From NCBI GenBank assembly GCA_029248665.1, contig JAQWIW010000020.1, positions 1-64,000 of the forward strand: a stretch of DNA of 64,000 bases. The letters run 5' to 3'. The DNA is from Opitutia bacterium (GTDB taxonomy: Bacteria; Verrucomicrobiota; Verrucomicrobiia; Opitutales; Coraliomargaritaceae). The position numbers were made by a program, and so were the translations under genes. Shown piece after piece: positions 34,992 through 43,875 of this stretch. The stretch's first letter is position 1. Every line of letters begins with the position of its first letter. Below the pieces are notes generated by a model. It did not search any database. It saw only the letters and a list, made by a program, of their open reading frames with translations, and had not been told where the DNA came from.

Positions 34992-35597
34992 ATGTCTGGT
35001 TTCGATGAAAATATAGTCAGAGAGTATTTTGAATTAAATGGTTTTTTTGTGCGGCAGTTGCGAAAATATCAAGTGCAGTCTCGAAAAAAGCGATTTGATG
35101 AAGAAATTGATATGCTGATTTATAATCCAAAGGCAGATAAAAAAATGAAGCCTTTAGACTTTCAATTGTTTTCAAAGGATATTGTTAATATTCATCAAGC
35201 GATTATAGTAGTGAAAGCTTGGCATAGCTCTCGATTCACTCCTGCTATTTTGAGAAGCGGGACTAAGGTTTTCGATTTCTTAAAGAAAGATGTTTTAAAT
35301 AAAGTGAATGATTATTTTGATTTTAATGAAATCGACTTAGGTAAAAAAGATGCTGTCTTTAAAAAAATATTAATCATTCCAAGCCTTCCTTCGGGTGAGC
35401 CTCACAGAAGTGAAAGCATAACTTTGCTTAAAGAGCAGGGGATTGATGGCATTATTTCATTTGCGACAATTTTAGAAAGTATTATTAATAATATTGAGAT
35501 AAATCATAGTTATCAGAAGTCGGATTTACTTCAGTTAATTAGGATTCTAAAAATTTATGATATGATTAAAGAACCTCAAATGACCTTTTTTGATTAA
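34992..35597 (+). CDS. conserved-looking hypothetical protein
   Basis: A 201-residue soluble protein I cannot assign. It begins NIVREYFELNGFFVRQLRKYQV and contains EEIDMLIYNP then IIVVKAWHSSRFTP, a D...K spacing that recalls restriction-endonuclease-like folds, but the evidence is weak. The stop codon overlaps the start of the next gene, an IscA/ErpA-type protein, by 1 bp, so the two are translationally coupled. Confidence 0.75.
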   Translation: MSGFDENIVREYFELNGFFVRQLRKYQVQSRKKRFDEEIDMLIYNPKADKKMKPLDFQLFSKDIVNIHQAIIVVKAWHSSRFTPAILRSGTKVFDFLKKDVLNKVNDYFDFNEIDLGKKDAVFKKILIIPSLPSGEPHRSESITLLKEQGIDGIISFATILESIINNIEINHSYQKSDLLQLIRILKIYDMIKEPQMTFFD

Positions 35598-35974
35598 TGA
35601 CTGTTGAAAGTAACAAAGTAGCACCCCCAAATGTACGTATTGGTAATGAAAATTTGATTAGCATAACAGATAGTGCTAATCAAAAATTAGTTGATTTGAT
35701 AGAGCGTGAGCAATCTGGCGGGATGCTAAGAATTAAAATTGTCGGTGGCGGCTGTAATGGTTTGAGCTATAAAATGAAATTTACAGATGACACAAAACAA
35801 GGTGATATTTTTGTACAAGCTATTGATAGCCAATTGTTAATAGATCCCAAAACTGCTTTATATATTAAGGGAACTTTATTAGATTATTCGCACAACCTTG
35901 TAGGGGGTGGTTTTCAATTTAATAACCCTAATGCTAAGGCAAGTTGCAGTTGTGGGGAAAGTTTCAGTCTTTAA
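35597..35974 (+). CDS. A-type iron-sulfur cluster carrier (IscA/ErpA family)
   Basis: A 125-residue scaffold/carrier of iron-sulfur clusters. The three conserved Cys are in VGGGCNGLSYKMKF near 54 and the C-terminal CSCGESF. The N-terminus is extended by about 15 residues compared with E. coli IscA. Likely clients here include the LipA, QueG and LeuC clusters. Start overlaps the upstream stop. Confidence 0.92.
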   Translation: MTVESNKVAPPNVRIGNENLISITDSANQKLVDLIEREQSGGMLRIKIVGGGCNGLSYKMKFTDDTKQGDIFVQAIDSQLLIDPKTALYIKGTLLDYSHNLVGGGFQFNNPNAKASCSCGESFSL

Positions 35975-36071
35975 AAAAAATAAACTTATTGTTTGAATTT
36001 TTCAATTTATTGTATCAATAATGTTTTTTAACTTTTTTACTAAGTGATTACGCATACTTTTAATTCAAACA

Positions 36072-36100
36072 CAAAGCCACTACTGTTAGGGCTTTCTTTG
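36072..36100 (+). terminator. weak hairpin between the IscA-type gene and infC
   Basis: An AAAGCC...GGCTTT inverted repeat of about 6 bp with an 11-nt loop is followed by CTTT. It could end the pdxA-IscA transcript or be part of the infC leader. Exact ends are approximate. Confidence 0.35.
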
Positions 36101-36145
36101 CGTAGTCTTGATGCTTAACTTCTTCTGTTGAAGTTTCCCTTATAT

Positions 36146-36763
36146 ATGGCTCCTTATCCTAATTCTCGTAATAAAAATTTTAATCGCAATCGTGGGCCTA
36201 AAGGTCTTAGACGAAATGAACGAATAAAGGCCGCTCAAGTAAGAGTTATTGGACCTGAAGGAACCAATCTCGGAGTAATGCCTCCTCATAAAGCTTTGAA
36301 GTTAGCTAAAGATGTCGGGCTCGACTTAATTGAAATTTCACCTCAAGCAAGACCTCCGGTATGTCGTATCTTGGATTTAGGGAAATTTTTGTACGAGGAG
36401 AGTAAGAAGCAGAAAGAAAACAAGCCTGTCGGCAATAAGCTAAAAGAAGTAAAGTTTCGTGTGTCTATTGATCAGCATGATTTTGAAACTAAGTTAAGGC
36501 GTGCAGAACAGTTTTTATATCGTGGTAATAAGGTGAAATTGACATTGCAGTTTAGAGGCCGAGAAAATGAGCATAAGCAGTTAGGCTTTGAGCGAGTTAA
36601 ATTAGCGGCATCCGAATTGGAAGGTGTGTCTTCTGCAGATAATCCAGCTAAATTAGTGGGTCGCCAAGTTACGGTTGTTTTATCTCCTTTGCCGTCTCAA
36701 AAGCGTCAACTTAAGTTCAGTCTTCCAGATGATGAATTTGACGATGCTGAAGACGAGGATTAG
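36146..36763 (+). CDS. infC: translation initiation factor IF-3
   Basis: IF-3 keeps ribosomal subunits apart and checks the start codon. The N-terminal domain has [25 protein letters not shown], then [25 protein letters not shown] and the linker, and the C-terminal domain has [19 protein letters not shown]. It ends in an acidic [11 protein letters not shown] tail. ATG 36146 is chosen; an in-frame TTG at 36128 would add six residues. The usual rpmI-rplT genes do not follow. Confidence 0.95.
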   Translation: MAPYPNSRNKNFNRNRGPKGLRRNERIKAAQVRVIGPEGTNLGVMPPHKALKLAKDVGLDLIEISPQARPPVCRILDLGKFLYEESKKQKENKPVGNKLKEVKFRVSIDQHDFETKLRRAEQFLYRGNKVKLTLQFRGRENEHKQLGFERVKLAASELEGVSSADNPAKLVGRQVTVVLSPLPSQKRQLKFSLPDDEFDDAEDED

Positions 36764-36836
36764 GCCTGATTAAGTCTATTGCCGTTTTTAGGCTTTTTTC
36801 TTCGAAGAATATCTTTAGCGTTTTGATTCTCAAAAG

Positions 36837-38465
36837 ATGAATCATTTCAAAAAGAAAGGCTTTTTAGGATTAGCTCTGATAATATTATTTACATCGAGTG
36901 GCTATGGGTCGGATTGGGATGATTCTCCCACTGGTCAAGTGTATGTGTTAGTAAACTTGCTGAGCAAAGATTCTCAAGAAATTGCAAAATATTATACCAC
37001 TCAAAGAGGAATTCCTAAATCAAATATTCTCGGTTTAGAAATGTCTCTTGAGGAAGAAATTCCTATAGAGGAATATGTCCAGACAATCCATAATCCCTTG
37101 TTGGAAATGCTCCTTGAAAAAGAATTAGTTCAAGGTGTTGTTGATTCTAAGGTTGATAAGTGGGGTCGAAAGAAGATGAGCGTAGCTACACATCGAATTG
37201 CTTATCTAGTGACGACAAAAGATGTTCCCTTGAAATTTTCTTCAGTTATAGAAAAAGAAAAAGCCAATGATAATTCTATAGAAAAAATGGAAGCTTCTGT
37301 GGATAGTGAATTATCAGCTATCTTATTTAATTATTATAGTTCGTTCATTGGAGCTATTGAAAATCCACTCTTTCAAAATAGAAGTTTAGATGCTTGGAGG
37401 TATTCTCATATTATTCGAATGTCACGATTAGATGGACCTTCTGTCAAAACGATTAAGAGGCTTATCAAAGATTCAATATATGCAGAAAATTATGGATTAA
37501 GAGGGAGAGCCTATTTTGATTTGGGAGGGCCTTACAAACCGGGGAACGAATGGCTCTTAGAAGCAAGTGTATTAGTAGAAGGTGCTTATTATGAAGTAGA
37601 TTTGGAAAATACTAAGAATTTAATTGATTACACACATCGTTTAGATGCACCGGCTATTTATATGGGATGGTATTCACGCATAGCCTATCAGCAATGGCAA
37701 AACTCTTTACTTAAAGCGCCAGTGGGTGCGATTGCTTATCATTTACATAGCTTTTCTGCCAAAACAATAAGGGCCAAGAAAAAAGCTTGGGTCGCTCCTT
37801 TATTGGAAAAGGGGTATGCCGCTACTTTTGGCTATGTTTATGAACCATTTTTAAACTTAACTGTTCGTCCTGATTTATTTATCGAGTCATTATTGAAGGA
37901 TAGGTCTATAGGTGAGGCATATGCTTATGCAAATCCTGCCTTGAGCTGGCAATCGATTCTTATTGGGGATCCATTGTACCGACCTTTTAAATTGAGTCTC
38001 AATGATCAATTAAAAATGAATGAAGAGGGTGTTTCCGATAATTATATTTATTTAAATGAATATTATAAAAATAAAGAACTTCTTGATGAGGATGAAGCTT
38101 TAGCCATAGCAAGACGACGATTGTTTAAAAGTCCTAATATGGCTCTTATGATTACAGTAGCAAGGGCGTTGGTTGTGAAAGAAGAATTTAGTTCGGCAAT
38201 TCGTACATTAAAACCAGTTACTTTCGTTAATGATTTTCAGCTTGAGGATTTACTTCTTGTGGATGAAATTGCTCAGCTCTTACTTAAGGCAGGGGAGAAA
38301 AAATTGGCCCTGAAGCTTTATAAAAAGATACTGTTTAAGAATAAACTACCAAAAGCTCTTGAAATAAAACTCTTAGATCATGGTTTATCTTTAGCTTATT
38401 CGAATGGTGATTTAAAATTTTCTTCAATGATTAATAAAAGAATTCTTGAATTAAAACCTGAGTAG
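36837..38465 (+). CDS. TIGR03790 family exported protein
   Basis: A 542-residue protein with a signal peptide (residues 1-24). It has the TIGR03790 pattern: VYVLVNLLSKDSQEIAKYYTTQRGIPKSNILGLEMS near 35-65, IAYLVTTKDVPLKF near 120, AIYMGWYSRIAYQQWQ near 278, GAIAYHLHSFSAKTIR near 302 and SWQSILIGDPLYRPF near 375. The last ~140 residues are helical with repeat-like spacing, as in TPR proteins. The family occurs in Verrucomicrobia and Planctomycetes and its function is unknown. Confidence 0.85.
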   Translation: MNHFKKKGFLGLALIILFTSSGYGSDWDDSPTGQVYVLVNLLSKDSQEIAKYYTTQRGIPKSNILGLEMSLEEEIPIEEYVQTIHNPLLEMLLEKELVQGVVDSKVDKWGRKKMSVATHRIAYLVTTKDVPLKFSSVIEKEKANDNSIEKMEASVDSELSAILFNYYSSFIGAIENPLFQNRSLDAWRYSHIIRMSRLDGPSVKTIKRLIKDSIYAENYGLRGRAYFDLGGPYKPGNEWLLEASVLVEGAYYEVDLENTKNLIDYTHRLDAPAIYMGWYSRIAYQQWQNSLLKAPVGAIAYHLHSFSAKTIRAKKKAWVAPLLEKGYAATFGYVYEPFLNLTVRPDLFIESLLKDRSIGEAYAYANPALSWQSILIGDPLYRPFKLSLNDQLKMNEEGVSDNYIYLNEYYKNKELLDEDEALAIARRRLFKSPNMALMITVARALVVKEEFSSAIRTLKPVTFVNDFQLEDLLLVDEIAQLLLKAGEKKLALKLYKKILFKNKLPKALEIKLLDHGLSLAYSNGDLKFSSMINKRILELKPE

Positions 38466-38513
38466 TATTTCTGAATTCTTGACTATTTTATAGATAATCT
38501 ATCGACTTTCACT

Positions 38514-39125
38514 GTGAATAAAACAAACAATATTTTTTCTGAATTTGACCGCATGTTGGGAAGAGATGCTAAAGAATCACAACTTGAGCAGAAAGGACAT
38601 GTTTTCTGGCTATTTGGATTATCGGGTTCTGGGAAAAGTACCATAGCAGATGCAGTCGAGCGTTCATTAGTCGCAAAGGGGCATTATGTTAAGCTTCTTG
38701 ACGGTGATAATATTCGAACTGGCTTGAATAAAGATCTGAGCTTCACTGATGAAGATAGAGCGGAAAATATAAGGCGAATTTCTGAAGTGGCTCGATTATT
38801 TTTAGATGCAGGCTTTATTGTGATTACTTCTTTTATTTCACCGCTTAGGAAATATCGTGAGCTTGCGGAAACGATTATTGGTAAGAGTGATTTTACGAAA
38901 GTTTACATAAATGCTTCATTTTCCAAATGTACAGAAAGAGATGTAAAAGGTCTGTATGCTAAAGCCAAGGAAGGTGATGTCCCTAATTTTACGGGAAAAG
39001 ATTCATTATTTGAAGCCCCGAATGATTCGGACGAGGATTGGATTTTGGATACAGAACAATTCACAGCCAATGAAAGTACTCAGGATTTATTGAATAAAAT
39101 ATTGCCAATAATCAAAAAGACTTAA
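38514..39125 (+). CDS. cysC: adenylylsulfate kinase
   Basis: Phosphorylates adenosine 5'-phosphosulfate (APS) to PAPS. The 203-residue protein starts at GTG and has a P-loop GLSGSGKS at residues 35-42, DGDNIRTGLNKDLSFT near 63-78, RRISEVARLFLDAGFIVI and a FTGKDSLFEAP substrate region near 155. It is a separate gene here rather than a fusion to CysN. It heads the cysC-cysD-cysN operon. Confidence 0.95.
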   Translation: MNKTNNIFSEFDRMLGRDAKESQLEQKGHVFWLFGLSGSGKSTIADAVERSLVAKGHYVKLLDGDNIRTGLNKDLSFTDEDRAENIRRISEVARLFLDAGFIVITSFISPLRKYRELAETIIGKSDFTKVYINASFSKCTERDVKGLYAKAKEGDVPNFTGKDSLFEAPNDSDEDWILDTEQFTANESTQDLLNKILPIIKKT

Positions 39126-39136
39126 ACAAAGGTAAC

Positions 39137-40039
39137 ATGGACTATAGGATAACGCATCTCAAGCAGCTTGAATCAGAGGCAATTTATGTACTCAGAGAAA
39201 CAGCAGCACAATTTGAAAAGCCAGTACTTCTATTTTCAGGAGGCAAAGACTCAATTGTAATGGCTTATCTTGCGAAAAAGGCCTTTTGGCCAGCGAAGCT
39301 TCCATTTCCATTAATGCATGTAGATACAGGTCATAATTTTCCTGAAACGATGGAATACAGGGATCAATTCGTTAAAGATATAGGGGCAGAATTAATAGTG
39401 GCATCGGTTCAAGAGTCTATTGATCAAGGAAAAGTAGTCGAGGAGACTGGTGTTAATGCGAGTCGTAATAGCCTACAGACAGTTGCTTTATTAGAGGGTT
39501 TAGAAAATGGGCAATATGATGCTGCACTAGGCGGAGGCCGTCGCGATGAAGAAAAAGCACGTGCTAAAGAACGATTTTTCTCACATAGAGATGCCTTTGG
39601 TCAGTGGGATCCCAAAAACCAACGACCTGAATTGTGGAATGTTTTTAATGGAAAGAAGCATCATGGTGAACACTTTAGAGTATTTCCTTTGAGTAACTGG
39701 ACAGAAATGGATATCTGGCAGTATATAAAATTAGAAAATATTGCATTACCAGAATTGTATTTTTCCCATGAACGTGACTGCTTTATACGCAATGGTGTGA
39801 TTATGGCTGTTACTGAGTTTACTCAGCCACAACCCGAAGAAACCGTTGAGAAAATGCAAGTACGCTTTCGCACCATTGGTGACACTACTTGTACCGGTGC
39901 TAATATTTCCTCTGCGAGTGATTTAAATGAAATAATCGATGAGGTCGCAGCAGCGAGAAATACTGAAAGAGGAACCAGGGCGGATGATAAACGATCTGAA
40001 ACCGCAATGGAAGACAGGAAAAAACAAGGATATTTTTAA
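39137..40039 (+). CDS. cysD: sulfate adenylyltransferase subunit 2
   Basis: Catalytic subunit of ATP sulfurylase, which makes APS from ATP and sulfate. The 300-residue protein belongs to the PAPS-reductase-like N-type ATP pyrophosphatases: PVLLFSGGKDSIVMAYLAKKAF near 28-50, HVDTGHNFPETMEYRD near 66, ALGGGRRDEEKARAKERFFS near 133 and the FRTIGDTTCTGA stretch near 245. Works with CysN, encoded 19 bp downstream. Confidence 0.97.
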   Translation: MDYRITHLKQLESEAIYVLRETAAQFEKPVLLFSGGKDSIVMAYLAKKAFWPAKLPFPLMHVDTGHNFPETMEYRDQFVKDIGAELIVASVQESIDQGKVVEETGVNASRNSLQTVALLEGLENGQYDAALGGGRRDEEKARAKERFFSHRDAFGQWDPKNQRPELWNVFNGKKHHGEHFRVFPLSNWTEMDIWQYIKLENIALPELYFSHERDCFIRNGVIMAVTEFTQPQPEETVEKMQVRFRTIGDTTCTGANISSASDLNEIIDEVAAARNTERGTRADDKRSETAMEDRKKQGYF

Positions 40040-40058
40040 AAAGTATTTTAAACTAATT

Positions 40059-41342
40059 ATGAGCGAAAAAGAAAATAATTCAGGTTATCTGGATATGGAT
40101 TTACTGCGTTTTACTACTGCAGGTTCCGTTGATGATGGAAAAAGCACACTGATTGGGCGTCTTCTTTATGATAGTAAGGCAATTTTTGAAGATCAATTAG
40201 AGGCTGTTGAAAAAAGTTCAAAATCTCGTGGCGATGAAAATATTAACTTAGCATTATTGACGGACGGCTTGCGCTCAGAAAGAGAACAAGGGATCACTAT
40301 TGATGTGGCTTATCGTTACTTTGCCACTCCTAAGAGAAAATTTATTATAGCGGATACACCTGGACATATTCAATATACAAGAAATATGGTCACGGGTGCT
40401 TCTACCGCTAATTTGGCAATCATCCTAGTAGATGCAAGAAAGGGAGTCATTGAGCAAACAAGTCGTCACGCATTTATCGCAAATCTTTTGAAAATTCAAA
40501 ATATTGTGGTCTGCGTGAATAAGATGGACTTAGTGGATTGGGATCAATCGGTTTTCGACAAGATTGTTAATGAATTTAAATCCTTTGCTTCACGATTGGA
40601 TAATTTGATCAATATTACTTTCATTCCAGCAAGTGCTTTATTGGGGGATAACATCGTCGATAAGTCCGAAAATATGGAATGGTATAATGGACCGACCTTA
40701 CTATATCATTTAGAAACAGTTTACAATGGGTCTGACTTCAATCACGTGGATGCTCGTTTGCCTGTACAATGGGTAATTCGTCCACATTCAGATAAGTATC
40801 ATGATTTCAGAGGATTTGCAGGACGTATTGCAGGTGGTGTTTTCAAGCCTGGTGATTCGATCAAAGTTTTGCCATCTGGTTTTAAGTCAAAAATTAAGTC
40901 AATTCATTTGATGGATGAAGAGCTAAAAGAAGCTTATGCACCAATGTCGGTTGTAATGACGCTAGAAGACGAAATAGATATTTCCAGAGGGAACATGTTA
41001 GTCAAAGAAAACAATTCTCCTAAAATGCTTCAAGATATTGAAGCGATGGTTTGTTGGTTCTCTTCGGAAAAATCTTTATCAGGTAGAGGCAAGTTTATTG
41101 TTCGTCATACCACTAACGATGTTCAAGCAATTGTCAGTGAAGTGAAATATAAAGTGAATATCAATACACTGCACAAGATTGAAGATGATTTGGAGCTCAA
41201 ATTAAACGATATTGGTCGAATAGCCATCAGAACATCAGCACCTTTGTTTGTTGATTCTTATTCTAAAAATAGAATCACGGGTAGTATTATTTTAATTGAC
41301 CCATTGACGAATGAAACGGTTGCGGCTGGTATGATAATCTGA
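40059..41342 (+). CDS. cysN: sulfate adenylyltransferase subunit 1 (GTPase)
   Basis: GTPase that drives the CysD reaction. The 427-residue protein is an EF-Tu-like GTPase with P-loop GSVDDGKS at 22-29, DTPGHIQYTRNMVTGAS near 101, VNKMDL near 155 and a C-terminal beta-barrel part. It ends without a fused APS kinase domain. An in-frame upstream extension to 39939 overlaps cysD by 100 bp and lacks family similarity, so ATG 40059 is chosen. Confidence 0.96.
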   Translation: MSEKENNSGYLDMDLLRFTTAGSVDDGKSTLIGRLLYDSKAIFEDQLEAVEKSSKSRGDENINLALLTDGLRSEREQGITIDVAYRYFATPKRKFIIADTPGHIQYTRNMVTGASTANLAIILVDARKGVIEQTSRHAFIANLLKIQNIVVCVNKMDLVDWDQSVFDKIVNEFKSFASRLDNLINITFIPASALLGDNIVDKSENMEWYNGPTLLYHLETVYNGSDFNHVDARLPVQWVIRPHSDKYHDFRGFAGRIAGGVFKPGDSIKVLPSGFKSKIKSIHLMDEELKEAYAPMSVVMTLEDEIDISRGNMLVKENNSPKMLQDIEAMVCWFSSEKSLSGRGKFIVRHTTNDVQAIVSEVKYKVNINTLHKIEDDLELKLNDIGRIAIRTSAPLFVDSYSKNRITGSIILIDPLTNETVAAGMII

Positions 41343-41356
41343 TTGGCTTCCTTGTC

Positions 41357-42547
41357 ATGAATAAGGGTTCATTGAATGTTAAATTATTATCTCCAACAGA
41401 TAGTAAGATTGATTTACTGATCATTGCTGGCGAGCATTCGGGTGATGAATTAGCCGCATATTTTGTAAAGAATCTTCTAAAGAAAAATCCTAATCTTAAG
41501 ATTGCTGCTTTAGGCGGAGAAAAGCTTAAAGAATCTGGTGTAGAGTTAGTTTTTAATATGGTTGATCATTCTGTCATGGGCTTAGTTGATGTGATTAAAA
41601 ACTATCCTTTTCTTAAGCGATTATTTAATGATACCTTAAATTGGATCGAAAAATATCAACCTAAGCACATTTGTTTTGTTGATTACCCAGGCTTTAATCT
41701 ACGATTAGCAGAGGCATTAAGAAAGAAGCAACTCAGTCTAAAAGGTGGCGGTAAGGTTGGTTTACATTTTTATGTCAGTCCTCAGATATGGGCATGGAAA
41801 AGTAAACGTAGGTTTAAAATGGCTAAAGTTTTAGACTCATTAGGAGTGCTTTTACCTTTCGAAAAAGAATGCTATTCGGATACCGATTTACCGGTTACTT
41901 ATCTTGGGCATCCGTTTGCGGAAATTGATTATCCATTGCCTGTGGAGTATGACTCAAAGGGTGTGATCCTGCTTTTGCCAGGTAGCCGGATAAAGGCGAT
42001 CGAATTGATGGCACCAATTATCTTCGACTCTTTTCAACGTATTTCTGCGAACGATGATTCTCTTATGGGTGTTATTTTATATCCCAGCCAGAAAGTAAAA
42101 ACGCATTTAGAGACACTTTTAAAATCATACCCTTCTTTAATTGATAAGGTACGCTTAATGAAGAATGACTCTGGGAAACTAAAAGTAAAAGGGGCAATTA
42201 TGAGTTCAGGTACGATTTCTTTAAGCATGGCCTTAGCTTCGATTCCAGGTGTAATTATGTATAAATTTTCTAGGCTGAATTATTGGTTACTGAGAAGATT
42301 GATCAAAGTGCGTTTTATCGGATTGGCCAACTTGATTTTAGATCAAAACATTTACCCAGAACTATTGGATGACAAAGCGAACTCAGATAATGTGGTGGAG
42401 TCGTTTATCCCTTATTTGCAAAAAGAAGAATCTATTGATAGCTTCATTGATGCCTCTAACCGTCTGAAGTCCAAATTATTGGAAGAACGAGAAATGAGTG
42501 CTTCTGAATGGATTGGAAATCAGATTTCTAAAAGTAAAAACGATTAA
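41357..42547 (+). CDS. lpxB: lipid-A-disaccharide synthase
   Basis: Glycosyltransferase making the lipid A disaccharide at the inner membrane. The 396-residue protein has IIAGEHSGDELAAYFVKNLL near 22, GEKLKESG, HSVMGLVDVIKNYPFLKR near 72, CFVDYPGFNLRLAEALRKK near 108, YVSPQIWAWKSKR near 140 and VILLLPGSRIKAIE near 205. It follows cysN by 14 bp and overlaps the convergent hemY end by 4 bp. Confidence 0.95.
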   Translation: MNKGSLNVKLLSPTDSKIDLLIIAGEHSGDELAAYFVKNLLKKNPNLKIAALGGEKLKESGVELVFNMVDHSVMGLVDVIKNYPFLKRLFNDTLNWIEKYQPKHICFVDYPGFNLRLAEALRKKQLSLKGGGKVGLHFYVSPQIWAWKSKRRFKMAKVLDSLGVLLPFEKECYSDTDLPVTYLGHPFAEIDYPLPVEYDSKGVILLLPGSRIKAIELMAPIIFDSFQRISANDDSLMGVILYPSQKVKTHLETLLKSYPSLIDKVRLMKNDSGKLKVKGAIMSSGTISLSMALASIPGVIMYKFSRLNYWLLRRLIKVRFIGLANLILDQNIYPELLDDKANSDNVVESFIPYLQKEESIDSFIDASNRLKSKLLEEREMSASEWIGNQISKSKND

Positions 42548-43875
42548 ATGGGTGAATTGAAATCACTAAAACAATCGCCTAAAGCAATGCCGTTTCTGTA
42601 ATTACCTGAAAGGTAGAAATTAGGATAACTGTTTTCAAAGTGATCGATTTGATCAATTACATTATCGTAAGCAACATGGTACTGAGGAATAGAATGTTCC
42701 CAATAGCGAGAATAACTGAAGGCGGGATCACCTTTGATCTGTAGGCAATTTTGTATTTTGGGATATACTGTTGAGATCAATTCAGGTTCACTGAGAGATG
42801 CCATATTAGGATTTCGAGAACCTCCAATAAATACAGTGATAAGGCTATGGTTTTTGGGAGCTCTATTTTTAAATATAGCCGAAGTGAATAAAACACCTAG
42901 GTAATCTTGTTTTTCTTTTGTCGGGATTAAATATCCGAATCCCGATAAAGGTTTTTTAAATTGATCGGTATGAAATCCAAGTGAAAGAACAGTAACGGGA
43001 GGGTGCTCAACAGAATTAAAATCAGGCAAAGTATTTTTAACTGAATCAGCTAAAGGTAGGGTGTGTGTTTTGTGAGCGGGAATTGTTGAATAAACTGTGT
43101 CGAAAATCCTTTGTTCAGGTGAATGCTTCCCCGTTTGGAATTCTACTTTCCATCTTTGATCTTCTTGAGTTATTTGGAGCAACTCAGTCTCTGTTATTGG
43201 TTTTTGTTTTAGGCTTTGAGAGAGTGCGATTGGTAATTGAACAAGTCCTTCTTTAAACGAAACGATTTTATTCTTAAAACGATTTTTATTTGAAAGGATA
43301 GAGCGAATAATACTGCCATTCGATTGACTGGCTTTAACTAGCTTTGGAAAAGTATGCCTTGCCGAAAGCTTTTTAGGGTCTCCAGCATAGGTTCCAGCAA
43401 TAAAAGGATCGAGTAAATAATCAGTGCATTCAGTTCCAAAATGCTTAGCAAAAAAATCATATAAAGAAATATTGGTATCTATTGTTTGCTTCTTCCTAAA
43501 GGATTCAGAAAAGAGTTTGAATTTTGCTTTTAATGAGAGCAGAGGTGTTTTGAGAAGAGCTATGGGGTTGGGCTGTAATGGGTTTAGTTGATTGTTTCTA
43601 AGAATGTACCGATTGAGCTTTTGTGAATCTGGTTCGATTATATCTTGCTTAAGTCCATCCAACTCCTGAATCAGACTTTCAATTTTTTCCGAATTTATGA
43701 GTAGTGTATGAGCCCCATCTTCTGTGAGAAATCCAGATGAATTTCGAGTAGATACAAGAGCACCACCAATACGCTTAGAGGATTCGAAAACGGTGCAAAT
43801 ATGCCCTTGCTTTTCGAGTTCATAGGCAATGTATAAGCCTCGGAGTCCTGCGCCTAATATTGCTATCTCAGCCAT
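42544..43875 (-). CDS. hemY: protoporphyrinogen oxidase, HemY type
   Basis: FAD-dependent oxidase converting protoporphyrinogen IX to protoporphyrin IX. The 443-residue protein starts with a dinucleotide-binding loop AEIAILGAGLRGLYIAYELEKQG, followed by FESSKRIGGALVSTRNSSGFLTEDGAHTLL and a C-terminal FAD-binding segment NFYLSGNYRNGIALGDC. It overlaps hemE by 8 bp and is last in the hemF-hemE-hemY operon, and it overlaps the convergent lpxB by 4 bp. Confidence 0.92.
   Translation of the reverse strand: MAEIAILGAGLRGLYIAYELEKQGHICTVFESSKRIGGALVSTRNSSGFLTEDGAHTLLINSEKIESLIQELDGLKQDIIEPDSQKLNRYILRNNQLNPLQPNPIALLKTPLLSLKAKFKLFSESFRKKQTIDTNISLYDFFAKHFGTECTDYLLDPFIAGTYAGDPKKLSARHTFPKLVKASQSNGSIIRSILSNKNRFKNKIVSFKEGLVQLPIALSQSLKQKPITETELLQITQEDQRWKVEFQTGKHSPEQRIFDTVYSTIPAHKTHTLPLADSVKNTLPDFNSVEHPPVTVLSLGFHTDQFKKPLSGFGYLIPTKEKQDYLGVLFTSAIFKNRAPKNHSLITVFIGGSRNPNMASLSEPELISTVYPKIQNCLQIKGDPAFSYSRYWEHSIPQYHVAYDNVIDQIDHFENSYPNFYLSGNYRNGIALGDCFSDFNSPI

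Noticed and set aside
39939-40058. In-frame upstream extension of cysN
   Set aside because: It overlaps cysD by about 100 bp and has no similarity to the CysN N-terminus, whereas ATG 40059 gives a normal start 19 bp after cysD.
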